Source: Rhizobium indicum
GTDB lineage: Bacteria > Pseudomonadota > Alphaproteobacteria > Rhizobiales > Rhizobiaceae
Direction of reading: 5' to 3'
DNA: 64,000 bases
Assembly (NCBI RefSeq): GCF_005862305.2
Contig: NZ_CP054021.1
Location: 4,877,501 to 4,941,500, forward strand
A model generated the notes under the pieces. That model saw nothing but the letters and a program-made list of their open reading frames with translations, had not been told where the DNA came from and searched no databases. The position numbers and the translations under genes are program-made. Shown piece by piece: positions 18,901 to 24,207 of this stretch. Each line of letters opens with the position of its first letter. Within the stretch, counting starts at the first letter, position 1.

Positions 18901-21165
18901 GGTGACGACACCTATATCGTCGACAATGCCGGCGATGTCGTCACCGAGAATGCCGACGAGGGCACCGATACGGTCAAGACCTCGCTGACCACCTATACGC
19001 TCGGCGCCGATGTCGAGAACCTGACCTATACGGGCACGGCGGCCTTCACCGGCACCGGCAATGCGCTCGACAACCTCATCACCGGTGGGACCGGCGCCGA
19101 TCACCTGGCAGGTGGCCTCGGCAACGACACCTATGTCGTCGACAATGCTGGCGACGTGGTGACGGAGAATACAGGCGAGGGCATCGACACGGTCAGGACC
19201 TCGCTTGCCAGCTACACGCTGGCCGCCAATGTCGAGAACCTGATCTATACTGGTGCTGCAGCCTTTGCCGGGACCGGCAATGGCCTCGACAACATGATCA
19301 CCGGCGGTGCCGGCGCCGACACGCTGACGGGTGGGGCCGGCAACGACACGCTCGACGGCGGGGTTGGTGCCGACAAGCTGATCGGCGGCACGGGCGACGA
19401 TACCTATGTCGTCGATAATGCCAGCGACGTGGTGACCGAGAATGCCGGCGAGGGCACCGACACGATCAGAACGAGCCTGGCGACCTATTCGCTGGCCGCG
19501 CTCGCCAATGTCGAGAACCTGACCTACACCGGCACGGCCGCCTTCACCGGCACCGGCAATGCGTCTGCGAACATCATCACCGGTGGAGCCGGCAATGACA
19601 CGCTCGACGGCGGAGCCGGTACCGACACGCTGATTGGCAGCACCGGCGATGACACTTATGTCGTCGACAATGCCGGCGATATCGTCGTCGAGAACACCGG
19701 CGAAGGCATGGACACCATCAAGACATCCCTCACAAGCTATACACTCGGGGCCAATGTCGAGTTCCTCACCTATACCGGGACTGCCGCCTTCACAGGGACC
19801 GGCAACGAACTCAGCAACACGCTGACGGGCGGCGCCGGCGCCGATACGCTTGTTGGCGGCGGCGGTGATGATTTCCTCGACGGTGGGGCGGGAGCCGATC
19901 ATCTGATCGGCGGCATCGGCGACGATGACTATGTGGTGGACAATGTCGGCGACGTGGTGACGGAAAATGCCGGCGAGGGAAGCGATACGATCTTCACAAC
20001 GCTTGCGACCTATTCATTGGCAGGCGTCGCCGATGTTGAGAACCTGACCTACACCGGGACGGCGGCGTTTAACGGTACAGGCAACGCGCTGAATAACGTC
20101 ATCAGGGGTGGCGATGGTGTAAACATTCTGGATGGTGGCGCCGGTGACGACACATTGATGGGCGGCTTTGGCAACGACACCTTCATCGTTGACAGCCTGA
20201 ACGACGTAATCATCGAAAATGCCGGAGCCGGGACCGATGTGATCAAGACGGCGCTTGCCAGCTACTCGCTGGCCGCAATCAGCAATGTCGAAAACCTCAT
20301 CTATACCGGGGCCGCTGATTTCATGGGGACGGGCAATGAGCTTGCCAATACGATTACTGGCGGCGTTGGCAACGATGTCCTGGATGGGGGAGCCGGCATC
20401 GATACGCTGATCGGCGGTGCGGGCAATGATACCTACATCGTCGACAAAGCCGGCGATGTGGTCACCGAAGCTGCCAACGCCGGGATTGATACGATCAAGA
20501 CGGCGCTCGCCAGCTATACTCTGGCCTCGCTCACGAATGTCGAGAACCTCGTCTATACCGGCTCCTCGGATTTCGTGGGAACCGGAAATGCGTCTGCGAA
20601 CGTCATCTCGGGCGGGTCGGGCAATGACACGCTTGATGGTGGAGCCGGCGCCGATACGCTGACGGGTGGTACCGGAAATGACATTTATGTCGTCGACAAT
20701 ATTGGCGACATCATCGTCGAGAATGCCGGCGAAGGAACCGATACGGTCAAGACGTCTCTGACGAGCTATACGCTTGGATCGAATGTCGAAAACCTGACCT
20801 ATACCGGAACGGCGGCGTTCACCGGCACCGGCAACGCGCTCGATAATGTCATAACCGGCGGCAGCGGCGCCAATCGACTGTCAGGTGGTGGGGGTGACGA
20901 CATCTTGATCGGCGGCGCGGCTGCGGACACGTTCGCCTATGGCGCCAACGGTGGCATAGATACGATCGTGGGCTTTACCGCTTCCGGAACTGCCCACGAT
21001 GTGCTCGCTGTCGATAGCTCGGTCTTCGCCGACTGGGCGCATCTTTTGGCTGCCTCCACACAATCGGGCAGCGACATGATCATCACGGCAGACTCGGACG
21101 ACAAGATCATCCTCAAGAACGTGGCGGTTGCGAGCCTGCAGCCGGCGAACGTTCAGTTCCTGTGA
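6955..21165 (+). CDS. Giant RTX-type calcium-binding secreted protein (4736 aa)
   Basis: Layout by residue: 1-230 an Ala-rich N-terminal region with no recognised domain; 280-390 a low-complexity Ser then Asp/Glu linker; 390-535 a block with EF-hand-like DxNGDGxxD loops (VLDLDGNGIKL, DANGDGKID, DTNHDGKLD); 535-1900 about 25 repeats of roughly 63 residues built on TSADG...DxDGDGxxD; 1985-2225 two DUF4214-like segments (FDRDMQNSE, LGRDPSGSE); 2230-4660 RTX nonapeptide blocks (GGAGNDTLDGGAGADTL) alternating with 28 modules of the form YTL...NVENLxYTG; then a short C-terminal region ending in QFL, typical of uncleaved T1SS signals. It should be exported by the transporter/adaptor upstream and fold on binding extracellular calcium. 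There is no adjacent RTX acyltransferase and no pore-forming hydrophobic domain, so a giant adhesin or surface/matrix protein is likelier than a haemolysin. Start: ATG overlapping the preceding stop. Confidence 0.9.
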   Translation: MNTLSVTFSFDDLKNEFDQFNKEVGRAAFAVQSFMAYTISATYAESTRTTKQLGINDIASELANGEFDHIATAVSADSSISSYARMAARSDLLTKSLLPVDAIFDILSHDKQSALNRSVGIYVDDSIALSAGRLAVSLASGVAEVSAAENPVTFAILGGAAALAYSEGLGPSVRNYVAGQLDALDEAKYYATQDYNEKQLAAAVLDRLGISQAPLLDADTLDVYDPYAGLSVSSGFGLPANQVASTDFAADPSSNFTDPANFGFTTLSNTPKSWDYFYTDDWTNGGSDNSDSAPSISGSSSSSEDMGDNYSSDDSDGPSQSSSGGQSSRSTDRQEDYLGGLNIGDYEPPRDATPDVGPPSYDANGNFPEIDDGVGEDDEDPSDDDDDSGDDEPIVLDLDGNGIKLTQQTSSITYFDMAGDGKKHLTAWAAAGDGVLAIDANGDGKIDQKSEIDFTAWDPTAATDMQALRDVFDTNHDGKLDAGDSRFADFKVVVTQADGTQQLKTLSDLGITSIDLISNNQATTQPDGSAISGTATFQRSNGSTGTAADVSLAFDKTGVVTSTSTSHSADGSTVIDTKVSGTDGSLQSERILTTSADARTRTLTTDTDGDGIIDERQTDVITVASDGSRTEVLADFDHGGSILTDRTTTVTSADGKLVTISRDQTGGGFTTQRETDATAANGTLTVTVTDLNADGSEKDQTTTITSADGLTKTKTVDSTGRGIVDATTTDMISVANGGARTEDVSEYAGTGTAGASRIDETVTVTSADGRSKSVTTDLDGDGLTDQLQSNVIVVNTDGTSEATQIVKSADGTLLSKTVTTLTADSLVRSTNTDADGDGAFELTHQDSTVIAADSSRVETVTDKNDDLTLRNRTVTAWSADGRSRTVQTDANGDGGSDSVETIVVAGDGTITDTLSTFNPAGTVLSYETVTTTSADGLSKNIRSDENGDGSFDKQLDTATVINTDGSSTTTVTNWNGDHSVQTGKTITTVSADGKTTIVDTYLGAGSSKDTSERDTTVLNADGSQTHMVVKAAGATSAQIGKTVTVTSADRRNVTTSTYLDQFSSPEQVTISNIAADGSETTSSSTYSADGQHLLQSSLTTTSADRLTTIATTDSDGDGDIDRHSSDVMVLNADGSRVETVSDYAGTAVAAANLTDRRVTTTSANGRQITVQSDLDGDGTFDSVTRDVTSFNPDGSKVEIVSDYAGNGTTLVDRNTITTSHSGYSKVTTLDADGDGLVDTTVTDVTALNADGSTTEVITVEDGSALRSKVVTIEQADGRTKTFDTDANGDGGFDTVEAVTVAADGSTIDSVSTFSPDGTILEKRVVTTTSADGLVKTVETDADGDGDFDSRSVTATTTNADGSSTVTITRSNGNGSTQTGKTVTTIGADGQTLTTDTYIGSDSAVDKTVHEARTRNADGSILDIQDGVAGVNRLKYVHTLTTASADGRSSTSDLSNGIPPTNAQTTVNSVNSDGSQVTIVESYGINNPVAFNEIKTTTVSADGLTKTVKNDFTNSDDTDSYSETIFDGTVLNADGSRTETLRDTNTTGQVIDQVIKTTSTNGDLVTQQWSGNHSWATSALTVRNSDGSTTTTTSAGTALSGSGVTGLVDQEVQTVSANGLTKTTAIALSTKNAKTDTSIQNVDGSKTETVQLSNTVTGHLLRSETTADSADGLSHTESRDSDGDGVADHSETTVTAGNGVKTTTISNFNSDGTLKDRSTTSASANGLETDYSFDSDGDGVIDRRRTDVAVLNPDGSRTETITDLAPDGIAVLDKVTSTTSADGLSKTQLSQLDAAGRVSESQIDTTAVDANGELVESSTTSYQDGSKRSGFVRLTSADGLEIVTDFDHDGDGVIDESQLFNTDAAGNTYQSLDYPTGKSWRTGAADSSADGFVINVDDDGRSTDVTILSPDTPSDPTSAPTDLGDEFISVSAEANGSYSWEAVSTTGSVTAYVRHGIDPDGIDTITWSNVRGLSGSAQIEMTEENLDVAEMQRIYDVVFDRDMQNSEREQLGTYLTQGALNTTQLATDLIASAAFTSNYGTLSNVGFVEVLYQNAYGRNASVSEMQTWLGKLSSGGITRAGLVLAISESAEHQVVGNDHVTTNVTSGKYLHSTDKAAATETVDRLYRVLLGRDPSGSEAATKATAITGGTETQFQVANDILASSAFTTLYGGLSTADLVNQLFLNALGRVPTASEASFWMSALGSGTTKADFAVALAVNQSYLSSTTGSGIDVVGTAGTDILTGGTGDDTIDGAAGNDVILGFAGNDTIVGGAGADTMIGGAGDDTYVVDNAGDVVTENAGEGNDTVKTALASYTLGANVENLVYTGTAAFTGTGNELANAITGGAGADTLDGGAGADTLTGGAGNDTYVVDNAGDVVVEAAGAGTDTIKTTLNSYSLASLANVENLTFTGTGDFIGSGNAAVNVITGAAGNDILDGGAGADTMVGGAGNDIYIVDNTGDVVTEAASAGTDTIETSLAIYSLAALANVENLTYTGTTAFTGTGNASANVITGGAGNDTLDGGAGADTLIGGTGDDIYVVDNAGDVITENAGEGTDTVKTALASYTLAANVENLVYTGTGTSAIFAGTGNALDNVITGGANADTLSGGAGNDTLDGGAGADHLIGGTGDDIYVVDNAGDVVTENAGEGNDTIRTSLATYSLASLANVENLAYTGTAAFTGTGNAVANIITGGSGNDTLDGGAGGDTLTGGAGNDTYIVDDAGDVVVEAAGGGTDIVKTVLASYTLAANVENLTYTGSSAFAGTGNELANAITGGAGADTLAGGAGNDTLDGGAGADTLIGGSGDDTYIVDNAGDVVTENADEGTDTVKTSLTTYTLGADVENLTYTGTAAFTGTGNALDNLITGGTGADHLAGGLGNDTYVVDNAGDVVTENTGEGIDTVRTSLASYTLAANVENLIYTGAAAFAGTGNGLDNMITGGAGADTLTGGAGNDTLDGGVGADKLIGGTGDDTYVVDNASDVVTENAGEGTDTIRTSLATYSLAALANVENLTYTGTAAFTGTGNASANIITGGAGNDTLDGGAGTDTLIGSTGDDTYVVDNAGDIVVENTGEGMDTIKTSLTSYTLGANVENLTFTGTVAFTGTGNELDNVITGGTGADHLIGGLGNDTYVIDNAGDVVTENAGEGNDTVKTALASYTLGANVESLVYTGTAAFAGTGNELANTITGGAVADTLDGGAGADTLTGEAGNDIYVVDNIGDVVVEAASAGTDTIKTTLNSYSLASLVNVENLTFTGSGDFTGSGNAAVNVITGGTGNDILDGGAGADTLVGGAGNDIYIVDNAGDVVTEAASAGTDTIETNLATYSLASLANVENLTFAGTTPFTGTGNASANVITGGAGNDTLDGGAGADTLIGGTGDDIYVVDNAGDIVTENAGEGTDTVKTAQTSYTLGSNVENLVYTGTTVAFAGTGNELDNVITGASGADTLTGGAGNDTLDGGAGADHLIGGTGDDIYVVDNAGDVVTENAGEGNDTVKTALASYTLGANVENLVYTGTAAFTGTGNELANAITGGAGADTLDGGAGADTLTGGAGNDTYVVDNAGDVVVEAAGAGTDTIKTTLNSYSLASLANVENLTFTGTGDFIGSGNAAVNVITGAAGNDILDGGAGADTMVGGAGNDIYIVDNTGDVVTEAASAGTDTIETSLAIYSLAALANVENLTYTGTTAFTGTGNASANVITGGAGNDTLDGGAGADTLIGGTGDDIYVVDNAGDVITENAGEGTDTVKTALASYTLAANVENLVYTGTGTSAIFAGTGNALDNVITGGANADTLSGGAGNDTLDGGAGADHLIGGTGDDIYVVDNAGDVVTENAGEGNDTIRTSLATYSLASLANVENLAYTGTAAFTGTGNAVANIITGGSGNDTLDGGAGGDTLTGGAGNDTYIVDDAGDVVVEAAGGGTDIVKTVLASYTLAANVENLTYTGSSAFAGTGNELANAITGGAGADTLAGGAGNDTLDGGAGADTLIGGSGDDTYIVDNAGDVVTENADEGTDTVKTSLTTYTLGADVENLTYTGTAAFTGTGNALDNLITGGTGADHLAGGLGNDTYVVDNAGDVVTENTGEGIDTVRTSLASYTLAANVENLIYTGAAAFAGTGNGLDNMITGGAGADTLTGGAGNDTLDGGVGADKLIGGTGDDTYVVDNASDVVTENAGEGTDTIRTSLATYSLAALANVENLTYTGTAAFTGTGNASANIITGGAGNDTLDGGAGTDTLIGSTGDDTYVVDNAGDIVVENTGEGMDTIKTSLTSYTLGANVEFLTYTGTAAFTGTGNELSNTLTGGAGADTLVGGGGDDFLDGGAGADHLIGGIGDDDYVVDNVGDVVTENAGEGSDTIFTTLATYSLAGVADVENLTYTGTAAFNGTGNALNNVIRGGDGVNILDGGAGDDTLMGGFGNDTFIVDSLNDVIIENAGAGTDVIKTALASYSLAAISNVENLIYTGAADFMGTGNELANTITGGVGNDVLDGGAGIDTLIGGAGNDTYIVDKAGDVVTEAANAGIDTIKTALASYTLASLTNVENLVYTGSSDFVGTGNASANVISGGSGNDTLDGGAGADTLTGGTGNDIYVVDNIGDIIVENAGEGTDTVKTSLTSYTLGSNVENLTYTGTAAFTGTGNALDNVITGGSGANRLSGGGGDDILIGGAAADTFAYGANGGIDTIVGFTASGTAHDVLAVDSSVFADWAHLLAASTQSGSDMIITADSDDKIILKNVAVASLQPANVQFL
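13858..16214 (+). repeat. Long exact intragenic repeat, copy 1
   Basis: A 2357-bp block within the RTX part of the giant gene that recurs at 17404-19760. Offset is 3546 bp, exactly 1182 codons, so frame is kept. The left edge is the first base after a g/a difference (13857 against 17403); the right edge is where GANVEN and GANVEF diverge. Every stretch I compared was identical, including synonymous positions. It encodes ten NVENL modules. Confidence 0.88.
17404..19760 (+). repeat. Long exact intragenic repeat, copy 2
   Basis: Second copy of the 2357-bp block at 13858-16214. The two are separated by 1189 bp (16215-17403), whose first part is itself an older, diverged copy of the beginning of the block (16381 onward resembles 13861 onward at a 2520-bp offset). 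Layered duplications of different ages are therefore visible. Confidence 0.88.
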
Positions 21166-21311
21166 GGAGGAAAGGGGCAATCATCCGGCATGTCAGAACC
21201 TGGCTGGTCTATCGAGTGCAGTGGAGCGCGCGGCCAAATGCCTCACCAAGTTGCCCTGAATTCCGAGCGTAGTTATCGAGAGCAGCATTGAGTGAAGGAG
21301 TTCACAGTCGC

Positions 21312-21722
21312 ATGTTTAAGTTCGCCGCCTTCTTTCCCGTCGCACTCGGTTTATCGTTGGCCAGTTGCTCAACCGTCTCCGGCGGCATTAAAGAAGCAAG
21401 CCATCGGTTCACCGCGGTCAGCGGGGAACGCACACGCCTGCATCAAGCCTGGCATGTGAAGCGTGACTGCAGCGCCGATACGCCACCGAACGTTCGCGTG
21501 ATGACGCCGCCAGCCCATGGCAAGATCGACCTCGTGGTTCAGGATGTTTATCCGAACGCCAAGGGCGAGGCAGCGAAATGCAATGGGATAAAAACCGGCG
21601 GCGTGGTCTCCTATTACACCTCCGCGCCTGGCTACGTGGGAATGGACAAGGCAACGGTCCGGGAGTCCTACGGCAATGGTCGAGTATTCGACCTCGAGCT
21701 TGAATTCAACGTTGTTCGGTGA
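21312..21722 (+). CDS. Putative lipoprotein with Ig-like/cadherin-like motif
   Basis: A 136-residue protein whose N-terminus MFKFAAFFPVALGLSLASC is a lipoprotein signal with lipobox LASC, so the mature protein should begin at a lipidated Cys. The ATG at 21312 is chosen for that signal; AGGAG lies about ten bases upstream, and a TTG in frame at 21288 would add eight residues that spoil it. The mature part carries VMTPPAHGK and YYTSAPGYVGMDK, a pattern common in bacterial Ig-like/cadherin-like beta domains (TPPAHG...Y.PAPGYVG.D). It lies 150 bp behind the giant RTX gene, on the same strand. A role in anchoring that protein is possible but is only suggested by position. Confidence 0.65.
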   Translation: MFKFAAFFPVALGLSLASCSTVSGGIKEASHRFTAVSGERTRLHQAWHVKRDCSADTPPNVRVMTPPAHGKIDLVVQDVYPNAKGEAAKCNGIKTGGVVSYYTSAPGYVGMDKATVRESYGNGRVFDLELEFNVVR

Positions 21723-21980
21723 ATTTATCTCGATCGAGATACCCGCTATTGCCAAGGGCCGGCGTTCCGCGCCACCGACGTGGCCGACCATCCGACCCTT
21801 GGGCCACCGACCTGGGTCGAGCCGCGGGTCTCAACCCGTCCTTCGGACCCCGCTGGGGAGAAGAGGGAGCCAAGCCAGACCTCCTGATGCCACAGCATAA
21901 CATCTCGTTCTGCTATTGCCAAATTAGTTGACTGAGTCCATTAATTGCAGCGATGGACGAGGTCGAGAGCGACGAAAATC

Positions 21981-22751
21981 ATGAGCATATTGGACAGATT
22001 TTCACTGGCAGGTCAGGTGGCGCTGGTGACCGGCGGCGGGCGTGGTCTGGGCTTCGAGATGGCGCGCGCCCTTGCCGAGGCCGGCGCGCATGTCATCGTC
22101 AACGGACGCACGGCGGCGACGCTGGAAGGCGCCGTAAAGACCATCCGTGCCGCGGGCGGCACGGCGGAGGCCGCCGCATTCGATATCGCCGAGCGCGAGG
22201 CACAGCGTGCTGCGATGGCCGATATCGACAAGATCCATGGTCGCCTCGATATTTTGATCAACAATGTCGGCGCCCGCGACAGGCGGCCGCTGGCCGAATT
22301 CGACGATGATTCCATCATCGAGCTGCTGCGCACCGACCTGGCGGCGGCGATGACGCTGTCGCGGGACGCTGCCGTGCTGATGAAGCGACGCAATCACGGC
22401 CGCCTGATCGCGGTGACCTCGATCAGCGGCCATGTCGTCATGCCCGGTGACTGCGTCTATCCGGCAGCCAAGCAGGGACTGACCGGACTGATGCGCGGCA
22501 TGGCGGTCGAATTCGGCCCGCACGGCATCACCAGCAACGCAATTGCGCCCGGCTGGTTTGCCACCGAGACGAACGCGGCGATGGCTGCGAACGAGGAATT
22601 GATGCCCTTCGTGCGCCAGCGCATCCCGGTCCAGCGCTGGGGACGGCCGGACGAGATCGCCGGCGCGGCGCTGTTTCTGGCAAGCGACGCCGCTTCCTTC
22701 GTCAATGGCCACGTACTGACGGTGGACGGCGGCATGACGGTGAGGATGTGA
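21981..22751 (+). CDS. Short-chain dehydrogenase/reductase (gluconate 5-dehydrogenase-like)
   Basis: A 256-residue classical SDR. The cofactor motif is TGGGRGLG (about residues 19-26), followed by NNVGA, the catalytic Ser in VTSISG and the YxxxK pair in YPAAK; the C-terminal [21 protein letters not shown] is standard for the family. The sequence of motifs is close to gluconate 5-dehydrogenase (Ga5DH/IdnO) type enzymes, which interconvert 5-ketogluconate and gluconate, but substrate cannot be fixed from motifs. The ATG at 21981 starts [12 protein letters not shown], the usual N-terminus; the frame is open a little further upstream without a better start. It stands alone, with no sugar-acid genes beside it. 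Confidence 0.85.
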   Translation: MSILDRFSLAGQVALVTGGGRGLGFEMARALAEAGAHVIVNGRTAATLEGAVKTIRAAGGTAEAAAFDIAEREAQRAAMADIDKIHGRLDILINNVGARDRRPLAEFDDDSIIELLRTDLAAAMTLSRDAAVLMKRRNHGRLIAVTSISGHVVMPGDCVYPAAKQGLTGLMRGMAVEFGPHGITSNAIAPGWFATETNAAMAANEELMPFVRQRIPVQRWGRPDEIAGAALFLASDAASFVNGHVLTVDGGMTVRM

Positions 22752-22916
22752 GATATCCGCAGGCGCTGCGGCACCGTCTTTCATTTCTGCCGCACTCTCC
22801 ACCGCTTCTCGTCGGCAGGCAATAACGGCAACGGCAGGTATTATTCCTTCAGCATGCCCTGTGGTTGTCGTTGCCGGAGTCAGTGGCTAGAAATATCTGC
22901 CTGACTCGACTATTGG

Positions 22917-24179
22917 TTGACTTGGCGCCGCCCCGGTTGGCCATCGCCGTCCATTTGCCCGATTTCCGACCATAAACTGCGTCGGTCATTTGGAGGTTCG
23001 GAAATTAACAATCATATTCAGTGGCTTATAGAACACGGAATCACAGCTGAGCATATTGGCGAGCTGATAGCCGGATTGTGCGATCGGCTGATCGCGGATG
23101 GCTTTCCGATCTGGCGGGGAAGCATTTCAATGCCGTCAATTCATCCCATGTATGGCGGCGTCTCGGCCAATTTCGTGCGCGGCGGTGCGACCACGATCGA
23201 GAATGCCGAATATGGCACTGCGGGAGTGCTGAATTTCGAGAAGACCCCGATCTATTTTCTTTTGGGTCGTGGCGAAACGTCAGGTCGATGGAACATCGCC
23301 AAGGGCGAGGGTGTCGATAACTACCCGCAGCTTGCGGAATTCGCGCATGGCGGCGGCACGGATCACCTGGTCAGCCTGCTGGAGTTTCCGAAGGAGGCTG
23401 CGCTGCGCGGGGTCAGTCTGTCTCTCACAAGCGACAGGCCGGGCGGATTTTCTGATGATCAACTGGCGATCGTCGCGAAGCTCTTCCCGGCGCTGGGGCT
23501 GGCTTGTTATCGTATCGCGGCAACGAAAACCGCATCGGATATCCTCGCCGTCTATACAGGCGCCAAGACAAGTGCACGCATCCTTGCAGGCGATATTCAG
23601 AGGGGAAAGGGAGGGGCGATCAATGCGGCGATCCTGCTTGCGGACCTGAGAAACTTCACGGCGCTGACCGAGGTTTATCAGCCGGGCGAAATCGCCGGGT
23701 TTCTGAATGAACACTTCGAGCTGATCGGCTGGCATGTCGAGGAAAATTCGGGCGAGATCCTCAAGTTCATGGGCGATAGCGTGCTGGCGATCTTTCCGAC
23801 CGATGCTGAAGATCCGCAAAAGGCCTGCATGGCCGCACTGGCTTCCGCAAGGAATATTCTGGAAGCCAACAAGGTGCTGAACGGTCAGCGGAGGAATGAG
23901 GGAGGTCCTGACATCGGCGTCGATGTCGTGCTGCATCTTGGCGAGGTCTTCTATGGAAATATCGGCGCACGCGGCAGGCTTGATTTCACGGTGATCGGCA
24001 GCGCCGTCAACGAGGCCTCGCGCCTCGAAAAACTCTGCGGCACGCTCGGCCATCATCTTCTGATGTCGGAAAGCTTCGCCGTCACTTGCGCCGTCGCCAA
24101 CGAATGTCTGGGATCCTTCGAGTTGCGCGGGGTTTCGAAAGCGGTAAACGTGTTCAAGCTTGCCGACGCCGTATCCTGA
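22917..24179 (+). CDS. Class III adenylate/guanylate cyclase
   Basis: About 390-420 residues. The C-terminal half is a class III cyclase catalytic domain: ILLADLRNFTALTE carries the first metal-binding Asp, GEILKFMGDSVLAIFP the beta-hairpin Asp, and FTVIGSAVNEASRLE the transition-state Asn/Arg helix. The N-terminal half (INNHIQWLIEHGI...) is a soluble sensor-like region common in rhizobial cyclases; there are no membrane helices. The start is uncertain: the only upstream in-frame NTG is TTG at 22917, without a good ribosome site, whereas a strong GGAGG (22992-22996) sits seven bases before an ATT at 23004, just where homologous-looking sequence begins. The product probably makes cAMP; rhizobia carry many such genes. 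Confidence 0.85.
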   Translation: MTWRRPGWPSPSICPISDHKLRRSFGGSEINNHIQWLIEHGITAEHIGELIAGLCDRLIADGFPIWRGSISMPSIHPMYGGVSANFVRGGATTIENAEYGTAGVLNFEKTPIYFLLGRGETSGRWNIAKGEGVDNYPQLAEFAHGGGTDHLVSLLEFPKEAALRGVSLSLTSDRPGGFSDDQLAIVAKLFPALGLACYRIAATKTASDILAVYTGAKTSARILAGDIQRGKGGAINAAILLADLRNFTALTEVYQPGEIAGFLNEHFELIGWHVEENSGEILKFMGDSVLAIFPTDAEDPQKACMAALASARNILEANKVLNGQRRNEGGPDIGVDVVLHLGEVFYGNIGARGRLDFTVIGSAVNEASRLEKLCGTLGHHLLMSESFAVTCAVANECLGSFELRGVSKAVNVFKLADAVS

Positions 24180-24207
24180 AGCGTCGATCCGATCGGCGCG
24201 ACGGCGC

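Noticed and set aside
15220-19902. Several repeated long open frames on the - strand within the RTX region (203-378 codons)
   Set aside because: They are antisense by-products of the repeat; they recur exactly with the duplicated block and have an artificial Asp/Gly/Val pattern.
13650-20900. Direct repeats that could suggest a CRISPR array
   Set aside because: The repeats are in-frame coding RTX and NVENL modules with no conserved short repeat/unique spacer structure.
21730-21960. GC-rich stretch with cccgtccttcggaccccg-like sequence after the lipoprotein
   Set aside because: It looks like a common rhizobial intergenic repeat, but I see only one copy here and no clear symmetric arms, so I cannot define it.
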